Of a DNA stretch of 64,000 bases, positions 1-10,323 are shown one piece after another; the first letter of the stretch is position 1, and each line of letters opens with the position of its first letter. The notes beneath the pieces are model-generated. The model worked only from the letters and a program-made list of their open reading frames with translations, was not told the origin of the DNA and searched no databases. The stretch lies in NCBI RefSeq assembly GCF_024159265.1, contig NZ_JAMYWY010000001.1:124001-188000 (forward strand), written 5' to 3'. The stretch comes from Paenibacillus sp. 1781tsa1. GTDB taxonomy: Bacteria > Bacillota > Bacilli > Paenibacillales > Paenibacillaceae. The position numbers and the translations under genes were made by a program.

Positions 1-775
1 TGACGACAAAGAACGTGTGTTGATCAAGAACGATGGCACGTATACTTACCTGACGCCAGATATTGCTTATCACCGCGACAAATATGCGCGTGGATACGAC
101 ACGATGATCAACATCTGGGGTGCAGATCATCACGGATATATTCCACGGATGAAAGCCGCAATGCAAGCACTGGGTAATGACCCTGAGAAACTGGTAGTCT
201 TGATTGCACAGATGGTGAGCTTGTTCCAGAACGGTGAAAAAGTGAAGATGTCCAAACGTACAGGTAAAGCTGTAACGATGGAAGACCTGATGGATGAAGT
301 CGGCATTGATGCCATTCGTTACTTCTTCACAATGCGCAGCATGGACTCCCATCTGGACTTTGACATGGACCTTGCTATTTCGACATCCAATGAGAATCCG
401 GTATTCTACGTACAATACGCGCATGCACGTGTATGCAGTGTATACCGTCAGGCTGAAGAACAGGGTATTGAACTGCTGCCACTGGCACAGATCGACCTGT
501 CCAAGCTGACTACAGAGCACGAGTATGACCTTCTTCGCAAAATGGGAGAACTGCCTGAAGAAATCTCGGCAGCGGCAACAGGATATGCGCCTCATCGTAT
601 CATCCGTTATGTTTACGAGCTGGCATCCCTGTTCCACAGCTATTACCGTGCAGAACGTGTTATTACGGAAGATGCGCAGCAAACTCAGGCACGTCTTGCA
701 CTGATCGGTGCTGTGCGCACAGTTATCGCAACGGCGCTTCGTCTGGTAGGCGTAACCGCACCAGATAAAATGTAA
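1..775 (+). CDS. argS: Arginyl-tRNA synthetase, C-terminal part (5' end outside window)
   Basis: Charges tRNA-Arg with arginine in the cytoplasm. The reading frame is open from base 2, so the gene starts before the window; about 257 residues are visible. The class I signature KMSKR lies in [16 protein letters not shown], preceded by the conserved [13 protein letters not shown] stretch. The remainder fits the DALR-type helical anticodon-binding domain and ends in the typical GVTAPDKM tail. The N-terminal Rossmann half with the HIGH motif is not in view. It is followed by a strong intrinsic terminator. Identification is very secure from the motifs. Confidence 0.96.
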   Translation, partial: DDKERVLIKNDGTYTYLTPDIAYHRDKYARGYDTMINIWGADHHGYIPRMKAAMQALGNDPEKLVVLIAQMVSLFQNGEKVKMSKRTGKAVTMEDLMDEVGIDAIRYFFTMRSMDSHLDFDMDLAISTSNENPVFYVQYAHARVCSVYRQAEEQGIELLPLAQIDLSKLTTEHEYDLLRKMGELPEEISAAATGYAPHRIIRYVYELASLFHSYYRAERVITEDAQQTQARLALIGAVRTVIATALRLVGVTAPDKM

Positions 776-813
776 CTTCCAGGCTCGCGGCCTGCTGGCC
801 CTCTGCCTCAAGC

Positions 814-870
814 AAAAAGTCTCCATGTCCACGTTGCGTCTTCAACGTGGTGCATGGAGACTTTTTTTGT
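814..870 (+). terminator. Intrinsic terminator of argS
   Basis: A long inverted repeat with arms starting AAAAAGTCTCCATG and ending CATGGAGACTTTTTT encloses a short loop and is followed by a T run. Because the left arm begins with an A run it could also terminate transcription arriving on the minus strand from the subtilase gene. Confidence 0.9.
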
Positions 871-1056
871 TGTGTACCTGGAGTTGAAGAAAACGAATTG
901 CCCTGTCTAAGGTACGCTAGCTTGCCCAGACATCACGGCGGGCGCCACCTGAGAGTTTTGCCGCTACGTCATATCCCTTCGCGCGTACCAGTCAGGGGCG
1001 GGTTAATGTGATTCGCCAAGCACCAAGCGAGTTCTGCTGACGGTGGCATAGCCGAC

Positions 1057-2211
1057 TCACTCCCCGCCCTCCTGCATTAGCTTCAGGGCGTCAATTTCAC
1101 CACCACGTATTTTGCTTTTCGCTGTGGTGGTCTTGCGGGCTCGCAGCGGGATCGTAGAACGTTTGACGAGGGTCTTGATTTCGCTGGGGGATAACCCTGG
1201 ATGTTTTGCGAGCAGCAAAGCGATAGCACCGCTCACATGGGAGGTCGCCATGGAGGTGCCGCTCATCTCGTGATGCTTGCCTTGTACCCAAGAGGAGACA
1301 ATCTTATCACCGGGTGCATAGACATCCACATATGCACCACGATTACTGAAGGACGCGATACGTCTGTTTTTGTCGGTTGCTCCGACGGATATGGTCTGCG
1401 GATAACGTGCTGGATAATCAATACTGCGGCGTTTGCCATCATTTCCTGACGAAGCAACAATGACGATTCCGGCATGGTACGCACGGTTGACAACGTCAAG
1501 AAGCGCCTTGCTGCGTGTTTTCATGCCAAAGCTCATATTGATGATATCGACCCTGTTACGCACACACCAATCGATGCCAAGCACAATGTCAGATACATAA
1601 GCTGATCCGTTGTGATCGAATGCCTTCACGGGATAGATCAGGGCGCGTGGAGCTACACCAATCATGCCTGCGGTGCTGTTGGCTGCGGCGATAGTTCCCG
1701 CAATGTGGGTACCGTGTCCGTTATCATCGTGTGGGAGCAGGCTGCGGTTTAACAGATTGATTCCGCGTGCCAGGGAATATCGAAGATCAGGATGGTGGTA
1801 ATCAGCACCTGTATCAATTACACCGATTTTAATCCGGTGTCCGGTAGACACAGACCATACTTTGGGCGCCCGAATCTGCTTTACTCCCCAGGGTATGCCT
1901 TGGGCATTGCTCGGTTTGCTGTGGAGTGCGGTGGCATGAAGGGAGATAGGTGTGTCTTCTTCAATTGTAATCTCATCCCCATAGCGGGATAGGTCCTCCG
2001 GGCGTTGTACTGTAGCGATAAGGGAACGAGCTAGTCGCGAGGAGCGGACGGCCCCAAGGTCGGTAAATTCATTCCGCATTCGGGATAATTCCACGAGGCA
2101 GGCCTCGTACTGCTGCGGTTTGGCAAATCGGATCAAATATCGCCCTCCCTGTTCTGGTTCAGGGCGTCGCATTCCGTCAATCAATTGATGCAATAAACCA
2201 GTATAGTCCAT
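1057..2211 (-). CDS. S8 family serine peptidase (subtilase) without signal peptide
   Basis: Subtilisin-like protease of 384 aa. All catalytic blocks are present: Asp133 in GVIDTGAD, His166 in NGHGTHIAG, oxyanion Asn257 in SSGNDG and Ser320 in SGTSMATSH. Residues about 24-90 resemble a short I9-type propeptide (RYLIRFAKPQQY...). There is no hydrophobic signal sequence at the N-terminus, so it is either intracellular or exported by an unusual route. The start is supported by a strong AAGGGGGG ribosome-binding site about ten bases upstream on the minus strand. It is convergent with argS and divergent from rpoE. The physiological substrate cannot be inferred. Confidence 0.93.
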   Translation of the reverse strand: MDYTGLLHQLIDGMRRPEPEQGGRYLIRFAKPQQYEACLVELSRMRNEFTDLGAVRSSRLARSLIATVQRPEDLSRYGDEITIEEDTPISLHATALHSKPSNAQGIPWGVKQIRAPKVWSVSTGHRIKIGVIDTGADYHHPDLRYSLARGINLLNRSLLPHDDNGHGTHIAGTIAAANSTAGMIGVAPRALIYPVKAFDHNGSAYVSDIVLGIDWCVRNRVDIINMSFGMKTRSKALLDVVNRAYHAGIVIVASSGNDGKRRSIDYPARYPQTISVGATDKNRRIASFSNRGAYVDVYAPGDKIVSSWVQGKHHEMSGTSMATSHVSGAIALLLAKHPGLSPSEIKTLVKRSTIPLRARKTTTAKSKIRGGEIDALKLMQEGGE

Positions 2212-2676
2212 AATGGGCAGCCCCCTTCGGGATGAACATGCTGAGGTATTCTATGAATGCGTTCATCCCGCCGCATGGGGAACTTGCCCTTTTTTTACAA
2301 AAACACATTCACTTCGTGTCAAAACGGGCGCAGGGACATATGATGGATGGAGAGCTATAGGGCTCTTGCGGGGAACCTGGTGAGGAGCAATCCTTCAAGG
2401 GTATACAGTCAAAAGGCGGAGGGGACTCCGTCTTTTTTATTTATTATGGAGTTGTCTCTTTTGCAATGAAGGATAGGTGTGAGTTTATTGTCGCATCGCG
2501 TTGAATATATTGGACGGATTGGAGCTGCTCTCCGCATTTGCGTCACATCCGTACATAAAAACTTGCTTTTTAACGCTAAATAGGTTTTACTTAGGTTTGT
2601 TAATGGATATGTTATACGTAACAGTCCAGTTCGTAGGGGTTAAAAAGTGAATTTTGTGTGAGAGGAAGTGTCTGCA
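2212..2676. other. Subtilase-rpoE intergenic region with possible structured RNA
   Basis: This 465-base gap holds the subtilase ribosome-binding site at its left end. Around 2350-2435 there is a compact run of inverted repeats: AGAGC/GCTCT at 2351-2366, TTGC/GCAA, and a hairpin GGCGGAG/CTCCGTC directly followed by TTTTTT. A terminator in an intergenic region with no visible reading frame suggests a short independent transcript or an attenuated leader for rpoE. No riboswitch family is recognised. The rpoE Shine-Dalgarno lies at the right end. Confidence 0.4.
2413..2437 (+). terminator. Terminator-like hairpin upstream of rpoE
   Basis: The hairpin has the arms GGCGGAG and CTCCGTC with a small GGGA loop and is followed by six T residues. 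It lies in a non-coding region about 230 bases before rpoE, so it ends either a small RNA or a leader transcript. Confidence 0.6.
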
Positions 2677-3246
2677 GTGAGTACCTCGCTCAATTTGAAA
2701 ATTGATAAAGAAAAGGTAAAAGAGATCCCTTTGGTGGACCTTGCCTTTATGGTGCTGAAAGCGGCTAATACGCCGTATTACTATCGTGACTTGATGAATG
2801 AGGTAGCGAAGCAGCGCGGAATGACTGATGAAGAAATCAACGAGTTTATCGCCCAGCTATATACCGAGATTAATATCGATGGCCGTTTTGCTTGCGTCGG
2901 TACAAGTCTGTGGGGCTTGAAGCGCTGGTATCCGGTAGCTGGAACAGAAGATTCCATGACGGGTGCGAAGCGTCCGCGTATCATCAACGATGAAGATGAT
3001 GATCTGGAAGATGAAGACTTCGGTGAAGAAGAAGATAGCTATAACAGCGATGAAGACTTCGACAGCCCGGACAAAGACGAAGATGAAGACGAAGAAGATG
3101 AAGACGAAGACGACATCTTTGATGAAGAAGACAGCGAAGAAGAAGTGCTGGTTGAAGATGACGATCTGGAAGATGAAGACCTCGAAGAAGACGAAGAAGA
3201 GTCCGAAAACGAGGATGAATTTGACGACGATTCTGATAATCGGTAG
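2677..3246 (+). CDS. rpoE: RNA polymerase delta subunit
   Basis: RpoE is the Gram-positive accessory subunit that increases RNA polymerase recycling and transcriptional specificity. Residues about 10-90 form the globular HARE-HTH domain (PLVDLAFMVLKAA...INIDGRFACVGTSLWGLKRWYPV), closely following the family pattern. The C-terminal half is an almost uninterrupted Asp/Glu tail that binds no fixed partner and mimics nucleic acid. I choose the GTG at 2677 because AGAGGA at 2661-2666 is correctly spaced for it; the GTG at 2668 is too close. Protein length is 189 aa. It precedes pyrG, as in Bacillus subtilis. Confidence 0.95.
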   Translation: MSTSLNLKIDKEKVKEIPLVDLAFMVLKAANTPYYYRDLMNEVAKQRGMTDEEINEFIAQLYTEINIDGRFACVGTSLWGLKRWYPVAGTEDSMTGAKRPRIINDEDDDLEDEDFGEEEDSYNSDEDFDSPDKDEDEDEEDEDEDDIFDEEDSEEEVLVEDDDLEDEDLEEDEEESENEDEFDDDSDNR

Positions 3247-3265
3247 TCATTTTTGACGTCTATAA

Positions 3266-3321
3266 TTTACCCGTTTCCCCGGAATAGTCAGCCTTGACAG
3301 CAGACGGGGTAACGGGTAAAC
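3266..3321 (+). terminator. Stem-loop after rpoE
   Basis: A very strong stem is made by TTTACCCGTTTCCCCG and CGGGGTAACGGGTAAA. It has no long T run but lies where the rpoE transcript should end. A second hairpin with a run of eight T residues follows at about 3373-3403. Confidence 0.65.
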
Positions 3322-3372
3322 TATTGCATGGGCTTATGAATGAGCGACAATATATTTATGTTTTTTATAGAA

Positions 3373-3403
3373 GGTGCCCCGTCCTGCGGGAGTACTTTTT
3401 TTT
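3373..3403 (+). terminator. Intrinsic terminator, rpoE-pyrG intergenic
   Basis: Arms GTGCCCC and GGGAGTAC form an imperfect stem followed by eight T residues. Confidence 0.55.
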
Positions 3404-3423
3404 GTATTTTTAGAGGCATAATT

Positions 3424-3451
3424 TTGCAAAATGATTTCTTTTCCGTATGCT
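3424..3451 (+). promoter_or_regulatory. Candidate pyrG promoter
   Basis: A TTGCAA -35 and TATGCT -10 are separated by 16 bases. If used, transcription would start near 3456 and the pyrG leader would contain the hairpin at 3572-3617. The -10 is weak, so this is tentative. Confidence 0.35.
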
Positions 3452-3558
3452 CCCGGCCAACATTTCGTGGCCCGTTTTTGTATATCAAAAACACAAAATG
3501 AAATGGAGGCTACCGGAATATTTGCACCATTTTTTGCTGTAGAACAACGTGTATTTAA

Positions 3559-5304
<1,746 letters not shown>

Positions 5305-5334
5305 TAATGTTTTAGTGTTGACGTAATAGATATT

Positions 5335-5383
5335 GGGATGTTCAAGGCAACCGAAGCGGATGCCTTGAACATCCCTTTTTTTT
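5335..5383 (+). terminator. Intrinsic terminator of pyrG
   Basis: A perfect 15-base-pair stem (GGGATGTTCAAGGCA paired with its complement) is followed by eight T residues. Confidence 0.95.
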
Positions 5384-5428
5384 GCGTAAAAAGCAGTCTG
5401 AATTGCTTTTTGTCATTTTGTGAAAGTA

Positions 5429-5455
5429 GCAGGATTTTAATGGAAGAGGTAGAAT
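5429..5455 (+). promoter_or_regulatory. Sigma-H promoter of spo0F
   Basis: GCAGGATTT at 5429-5437 and GTAGAAT at 5449-5455 are separated by 11 bases. This matches the published sigma-H consensus RNAGGAWWW / RNNGAAT exactly, including spacing. spo0F is a known sigma-H target in Bacillus subtilis. A weak one-mismatch Spo0A-box-like TGACAAA (minus strand, about 5410-5416) lies just upstream. Confidence 0.85.
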
Positions 5456-5531
5456 ACTTATCATGACGACTATGGGATAGTTATCCAGATTCGAAGACGT
5501 ATATGCTTTCCTAATTCTAGGGGGTTACAGA

Positions 5532-5918
5532 GTGGAAGATAAAAAAGTTTTGATTGTTGATGACCAGAATGGAATCCGAATCCTGTTAATGGAAGTGTTC
5601 AGCAGTGAAGGGTATAACACCTTTCAAGCACCCAACGGCAAGGTTGCTCTGGAGATTGTAAATAATGACAAGCCTGACCTGGTATTGCTCGATATGAAGA
5701 TTCCTGGGATGGACGGTCTGGAAATCCTGAAGCATATTAAAGAAATTGATCCGGGTATCAAGGTGATTATGATGACCGCATATGGTGAACTGGACATGAT
5801 TAAGGAAGCCACGGATCTCGGAGCGCTCATGCACTTTACGAAACCGTTTGATATCGACGAGATGCGAGTGGCTGTTAATATGCAACTGCGCAATGGTACT
5901 GCCAATAAATGCAGCTGA
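5532..5918 (+). CDS. spo0F: Sporulation phosphorelay response regulator Spo0F
   Basis: A single-domain receiver protein of 128 aa that takes phosphate from sporulation kinases and passes it to Spo0B, feeding Spo0A. The acidic pocket Asp10/Asp11, phosphoacceptor Asp54 in [13 protein letters not shown], Thr82 and Lys104 are all in place. The stretches [14 protein letters not shown] and [12 protein letters not shown] are near-identical to Bacillus Spo0F as I know it, which separates it from generic CheY-like proteins. It starts at GTG with a GGGGG Shine-Dalgarno seven bases upstream. It is monocistronic, between the pyrG terminator and its own terminator, behind a sigma-H promoter. Confidence 0.96.
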   Translation: MEDKKVLIVDDQNGIRILLMEVFSSEGYNTFQAPNGKVALEIVNNDKPDLVLLDMKIPGMDGLEILKHIKEIDPGIKVIMMTAYGELDMIKEATDLGALMHFTKPFDIDEMRVAVNMQLRNGTANKCS

Positions 5919-5943
5919 ATCCTGTTGATACAGGATTTTTTTG
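5918..5943 (+). terminator. Intrinsic terminator of spo0F
   Basis: AATCCTGT and ACAGGATT pair around a TGAT loop and are followed by T residues. The stem begins at the last base of the spo0F stop codon. Confidence 0.9.
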
Positions 5944-6048
5944 CGTGTGGAGAACATAGATGGTACTTGGTGGGGAGAATGGGGTATTTCACCGCTTTAT
6001 CCGGGGAATATTGGGAATGGGCAAGTTATAAAGCGGTGTCTATGAAAA

Positions 6049-6073
6049 CTGTGCTGCAAAGCACAGCATTTTT
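6049..6073 (+). terminator. Terminator-like hairpin before fba
   Basis: CTGTGCT and AGCACAG pair around GCAA and are followed by CATTTTT. It lies just upstream of the fba promoter. Confidence 0.45.
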
Positions 6074-6092
6074 GCAAATGCTTGTTTAGTAT

Positions 6093-6114
6093 TTGACATG
6101 GGATGTGGTATAAT
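6093..6114 (+). promoter_or_regulatory. fba promoter (extended -10)
   Basis: TGGTATAAT at 6106-6114 is a perfect extended -10 element. The consensus TTGACA at 6093-6098 is only 10 bases upstream, too close to act as its -35, so the extended -10 probably carries the promoter. Confidence 0.6.
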
Positions 6115-6179
6115 AAGGCCGTATGTGATTTCGGCTAAAAACCATAGACACAACCCAAACCCCTAGGAGGATTGAAACC

Positions 6180-7034
6180 ATGCCATTAGTATCTATGACA
6201 GACATGTTGAACAAAGCACTTGAAGGAAAATATGCAGTTGGTCAATACAACATCAATAACCTTGAGTGGACTCAAGCGATTCTTGGTGCAGCTGAAGAAG
6301 AAAAATCCCCAGTAATCCTGGGTGTATCCGAAGGCGCAGCACGTCACATGGGCGGCTTCTACACAGTAGTTAAAATGGTAGAAGGACTCATTCACGACAT
6401 GAAAATCTCCGTACCAGTTGCGATCCACCTGGACCACGGTTCAAGCTTCGACAAGTGTAAAGAAGCGATCGATGCTGGATTTACATCCGTTATGATCGAC
6501 GGTTCCCACCACTCTATCGATGAAAATATCGAAATGACTAAAAAAGTTGTTGAATATGCACACGCTAAAGGCGTTTCTGTAGAAGCTGAAGTAGGTACTG
6601 TAGGCGGACAAGAAGACGACGTTATCGGCGGAATCATGTACGCTGACCTGAACGAGTGTATCCGTATCGTTAAAGAAACAGGTATCGACACATTGGCACC
6701 GGCTCTTGGTTCCGTACACGGTCCTTACCATGGCGAGCCTAACCTGGGCTTCAAAGAGATGGAAGAAGTTCGTGACGCGGTACAAGTTCCACTCGTATTG
6801 CACGGTGGTACAGGTATTCCTAAACACGACATCGACAAAGCCATTTCCCTGGGTACTTCCAAAATTAACGTAAACACAGAGAACCAAATTGCTTTCTCAA
6901 AAGTGGTTCGTGAAGTGCTTGCAGCTAAACCAGATGCTTACGATCCACGTACATTCATCGTACCAGGCCGTGATGCAATCAAAGAAACCGTTAAAGGTAA
7001 AATCCGCGAGTTTGGTTCTAACAACAAAGCGTAA
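6180..7034 (+). CDS. fba: Class II fructose-1,6-bisphosphate aldolase
   Basis: Cleaves fructose-1,6-bisphosphate to dihydroxyacetone phosphate and glyceraldehyde-3-phosphate in glycolysis, and runs in reverse in gluconeogenesis. It is a zinc-dependent class II enzyme: metal and catalytic segments [22 protein letters not shown] and VLHGGTGIP are all present. Length 284 aa is typical of the Bacillus FbaA type. AGGAGG precedes the ATG at the right distance. Codon use looks optimised (few rare codons), as expected for a highly expressed glycolytic gene. It lies in the conserved spo0F-fba-murA-rho neighbourhood. Confidence 0.97.
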   Translation: MPLVSMTDMLNKALEGKYAVGQYNINNLEWTQAILGAAEEEKSPVILGVSEGAARHMGGFYTVVKMVEGLIHDMKISVPVAIHLDHGSSFDKCKEAIDAGFTSVMIDGSHHSIDENIEMTKKVVEYAHAKGVSVEAEVGTVGGQEDDVIGGIMYADLNECIRIVKETGIDTLAPALGSVHGPYHGEPNLGFKEMEEVRDAVQVPLVLHGGTGIPKHDIDKAISLGTSKINVNTENQIAFSKVVREVLAAKPDAYDPRTFIVPGRDAIKETVKGKIREFGSNNKA

Positions 7035-7052
7035 ATTATCTTTGCCAGTTCC

Positions 7053-7104
7053 ATACTGTGAAATGGAAGAACACCGCCTAGCCGGTGTCTTTCCATTTTC
7101 ACAC
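7053..7104 (+). terminator. Stem-loop after fba
   Basis: GTGAAATGGAA with GAACACCG pairs with CGGTGTC and TTTCCATTTTCAC to form a long stem just after fba. The T run is short, so termination may be partial. Confidence 0.6.
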
Positions 7105-7181
7105 CTTATTTCTACATCGGAAGCCATCAGCACGTATTGCCGTTCATCGGCTGCAAAACACGTAGGGGGACATTAAGCTTT

Positions 7182-8435
7182 ATGGAAAAATTGATGATTA
7201 GTGGCGGACGTCCGTTACAGGGAACTGTAACTATAAGCGGCGCCAAGAACAGCGCCATTGCGCTTATTCCTGCAGCATTGCTTGCCGAGTCAGAAGTCGT
7301 GTTGGACAACCTGCCGCTTTTGAGTGATGTGGCGGTTTATGCAGAAATTTTGGAGGAACTCGGAGCACATGTGACTTGGGAAGGCAGTCAGATGAAAATT
7401 GACCCTTCTGATATCAAATCGATTCCTATGCCGAATGGTCCCGTGAAGAAGCTTCGTGCTTCGTATTACATGATGGGTGCATTGCTAGGACGTTTCAAAG
7501 AAGCAACCATAGGTTTACCAGGGGGCTGTAATTTTGAGCCTCGTCCAATTGATCAACATATCAAAGGATTTGAAGCGCTTGGCGCAACCGTAACGAACGA
7601 ACATGGCTCCATTCATTTGCATGCCAAAGAGCTGCGCGGAGCAAAAATTTATCTTGATGTAAGCAGTGTCGGCGCAACCATTAATATCATGCTGGCGGCT
7701 ACTCGTGCCAAAGGCTCTACAATTATCGAAAACGCGGCTAAAGAGCCTGAGATTATAGATGTAGCAACACTTCTAAATTCCATGGGTGCCAGCATCAAGG
7801 GTGCTGGTACCGAAACGATCCGTATTGAAGGGGTCTCGGAGCTTAAAGGCTGCCGTCATTCCATCATTCCGGACCGTATACAAGCGGGAACGTATATGAT
7901 CGCTGCAGCAGCGACGCGTGGAGATGTTCTGATTGACAATGTGATTCCCAAACATCTGGAAGCTTTAACGGCAAAGCTGTTGGAGATGGGTGTTGGCATT
8001 GAAGAATTGGATGAAAGTATACGTGTTATTGGCAAACCGAACTATAATCATGTCGACGTGAAGGCACTTGTGTATCCTGGTTTTCCGACGGATCTACAGT
8101 CACCAATGACCAGTGTTTTAACACAGGCAACCGGTGTAAGTGTCCTGAGCGACTTTGTATACAGCAATCGGTTTAAGCATGTGCCTGAATTGGTACGGAT
8201 GGGCGCAAAGATTCGAGTAGAAGGACGGTCAGCGATTATTGAAGGCAGTGCATTAAACGCGGCCAAAGTAAAAGCATCCGATCTTCGCGCTGGAGCAGCG
8301 CTGGTGATTGCAGGTCTCACCGTCAGTGAGGGTGTGACTGAAGTAACTGGGGTCGAATATATCGACCGTGGTTATGATCATCTGGTGACTAACCTGCGCT
8401 TGCTCGGTGCAGATGTGTGGCGGGAAACGGATTAA
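7182..8435 (+). CDS. murA: UDP-N-acetylglucosamine 1-carboxyvinyltransferase (MurA2/MurZ type)
   Basis: Transfers enolpyruvate from PEP to UDP-GlcNAc, the first committed step of peptidoglycan synthesis. The fosfomycin-target cysteine is Cys116 in [12 protein letters not shown], and the N-terminal [18 protein letters not shown] is diagnostic. The frame opens at 7137, but ATG 7182 matches the family N-terminus and has AGGGGGA upstream; the product is 417 aa. Its position between fba and rho corresponds to the second paralogue (murAB/murZ) of Bacillus subtilis, so another copy probably exists elsewhere. Confidence 0.96.
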   Translation: MEKLMISGGRPLQGTVTISGAKNSAIALIPAALLAESEVVLDNLPLLSDVAVYAEILEELGAHVTWEGSQMKIDPSDIKSIPMPNGPVKKLRASYYMMGALLGRFKEATIGLPGGCNFEPRPIDQHIKGFEALGATVTNEHGSIHLHAKELRGAKIYLDVSSVGATINIMLAATRAKGSTIIENAAKEPEIIDVATLLNSMGASIKGAGTETIRIEGVSELKGCRHSIIPDRIQAGTYMIAAAATRGDVLIDNVIPKHLEALTAKLLEMGVGIEELDESIRVIGKPNYNHVDVKALVYPGFPTDLQSPMTSVLTQATGVSVLSDFVYSNRFKHVPELVRMGAKIRVEGRSAIIEGSALNAAKVKASDLRAGAALVIAGLTVSEGVTEVTGVEYIDRGYDHLVTNLRLLGADVWRETD

Positions 8436-8533
8436 TGGTAAGCATTATGCGTGATTCAGTCATACACATGTTTATTTTAGCTGAACTGCATATCTTTTCG
8501 ATGATTAGGTAAACCTGTTTTAATAGAGTTCTC

Positions 8534-8590
8534 AGTCTCTCCGGCATAAGACGAAATGTTACTGTTTCCTTTACCGGAGGGTCTTTTTTT
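8534..8590 (+). terminator. Intrinsic terminator of murA
   Basis: AGTCTCTCCGG pairs imperfectly with CCGGAGGGTCT and is followed by seven T residues. Confidence 0.7.
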
Positions 8591-8900
8591 GAATTAAACT
8601 TCATATGGCTGTAAGAACATCATTTTTCATCCCCAACCCCCGGTTTTGTTTGAACTGCGCTCCATAGCCGGTCTATCCGGATTGATCGCCTCAATGCATC
8701 GTTCACTCAATAGCGGATCATGCCGAATATTGGCCATCCCACCCGGAAACTTACACTCAAAGACAAGTATTTGCATTATAACGGTTACATTCCGTACAAT
8801 GGACAGAAGAGATTGTGGCAGATGCTGCGCTCTATAGCCGGAACATCTAGCGAAACTATCCATTTCACACGGACTTATTAATTGAATAGGTGGTTATTAT
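8591..8900 (+). other. rho leader region with a 17-base direct repeat
   Basis: No credible gene is seen in these 310 bases. CTGCGCTCCATAGCCGG at 8655-8671 recurs with one change at 8825-8841. The region is the probable 5' untranslated leader of rho, a gene that is autoregulated in bacteria where this was studied. No clear promoter could be assigned. Confidence 0.4.
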
Positions 8901-10226
8901 ATGGATCTACAAATTTCCGATTTGGAAGAAATGAAACTAACGGACCTCTACAAACTGGCCAAAAAATATCAGATACCTTACTATGGTACGTTAAAAAAGA
9001 AAGAATTAATCTTTGCTATACTGCGCGCACAAGCCGAACAGAGCGGTCTGATGTTCATGCAAGGCGTACTAGAGATTTTACCTGAAGGTTACGGATTTCT
9101 TCGGCCGATTAACTACTTGCCAAGTACGGAAGACATCTACATCTCGGCTTCTCAGATTCGCAAGTTTGACCTAAGAACAGGCGACCTCGTATCAGGTAAA
9201 TGTAGAACGCCTAAGGAAAACGAGAGATACTTCGGTTTGTTGCAAGTCAACGCTGTAAATGGTGAGAATCCATCGGCGGCTGCAGAGCGACTTCACTTCC
9301 CGGCACTAACCCCACTGTATCCGCAGAAAAAACTGGTTCTCGAAACATCCCCCAACCATTTGTCCACACGCATTATGGATGTGCTCGCCCCGGTAGGATT
9401 GGGACAGCGCGGATTGATCGTAGCACCTCCCAAAGCGGGTAAAACGCTTCTCCTCAAAGAAATTGCCAACAGCATCTCAACTAACAATCCTGAAATTGAA
9501 CTGTTTGTCCTGTTGATTGATGAACGTCCAGAGGAAGTAACGGATATGTCGCGTTCGGTAAAAGGGGAAGTTGTGGCTTCGACATTTGATGAACTGCCTG
9601 AGAATCATATTAAAGTGGCGGAATTGGTACTTGAGCGTGCGCTTCGTCTCGTTGAGGCCAAAAAGGATGTTGTTATCCTGCTGGATAGCATTACGCGTCT
9701 TGCCCGTGCATATAACCTGGTTATTCCACCATCCGGTCGTACACTTAGTGGTGGTATTGATCCGGCTGCATTCCATCGTCCGAAACGTTTCTTCGGTTCT
9801 GCCCGGAATGTGGAAGAAGGCGGAAGCTTGACCATCCTGGCAACTGCATTGATTGATACCGGATCACGTATGGATGACGTCATTTATGAAGAATTTAAGG
9901 GTACGGGTAATATGGAACTTCATCTGGACCGTCGTCTGGCAGAGCGCCGCATATTCCCGGCAATCGACATTCGTCGTTCCGGCACACGCCGTGAAGAAGT
10001 GTTGCTCAGCAAGGAAGAGTTGGATACAATCTGGGCAATTCGTAAAAACATGAATGATTCCCATGACTTTGTCGAAGGATTCCTGAAGAAACTTCGTAAC
10101 AGCAAGACAAATGCAGAGTTTTTGGCGGCATTTGATTCGGCTGGTAATAGCCCGACAAGCAATTCCGGGACAACAACCACCCGTCGCTCACCTAGACAGA
10201 CAGCTACGTCAGGTACTTCGACGTAA
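8901..10226 (+). CDS. rho: Transcription termination factor Rho
   Basis: A hexameric RNA-dependent ATPase that releases RNA polymerase from transcripts. Order of domains: N-terminal Rho_N helices ([37 protein letters not shown]), cold-shock-like RNA-binding domain (EGYGFLRP), then the RecA-like motor with Walker [15 protein letters not shown], Walker [17 protein letters not shown] and the Q-loop region. The C-terminus carries a Ser/Thr/Gly-rich tail of about 30 residues beyond the usual end. Length 441 aa. AGGTGG precedes the ATG. It is followed by a radical SAM gene and rpmE. Confidence 0.97.
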   Translation: MDLQISDLEEMKLTDLYKLAKKYQIPYYGTLKKKELIFAILRAQAEQSGLMFMQGVLEILPEGYGFLRPINYLPSTEDIYISASQIRKFDLRTGDLVSGKCRTPKENERYFGLLQVNAVNGENPSAAAERLHFPALTPLYPQKKLVLETSPNHLSTRIMDVLAPVGLGQRGLIVAPPKAGKTLLLKEIANSISTNNPEIELFVLLIDERPEEVTDMSRSVKGEVVASTFDELPENHIKVAELVLERALRLVEAKKDVVILLDSITRLARAYNLVIPPSGRTLSGGIDPAAFHRPKRFFGSARNVEEGGSLTILATALIDTGSRMDDVIYEEFKGTGNMELHLDRRLAERRIFPAIDIRRSGTRREEVLLSKEELDTIWAIRKNMNDSHDFVEGFLKKLRNSKTNAEFLAAFDSAGNSPTSNSGTTTTRRSPRQTATSGTST

Positions 10227-10323
10227 GTGTCGTTCGACTAATCACTTTCTTTTTGCAGCACTGCTGTGAATGTTACAATACACTCGTCGTTAGGTTTAAC
10301 CCATTAGATGTGAGGAGAACATC

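Noticed and set aside
915..1010. Minus-strand segment with GGCAAAACTCTCAGGT, reminiscent of the 3' half of a glycine riboswitch
   Set aside because: No partner GAGAG segment is present upstream on that strand, and no gene lies downstream in the right orientation (it would run into argS antisense).
2984..3256. Open frames in other phases and on the minus strand across the rpoE acidic tail
   Set aside because: They are by-products of the GAA/GAT repeat structure encoding the Asp/Glu tail.
6093..6098. Perfect TTGACA as the fba -35 box
   Set aside because: It lies only 10 bases from TATAAT, so it cannot serve with that -10; the extended -10 is the better explanation.
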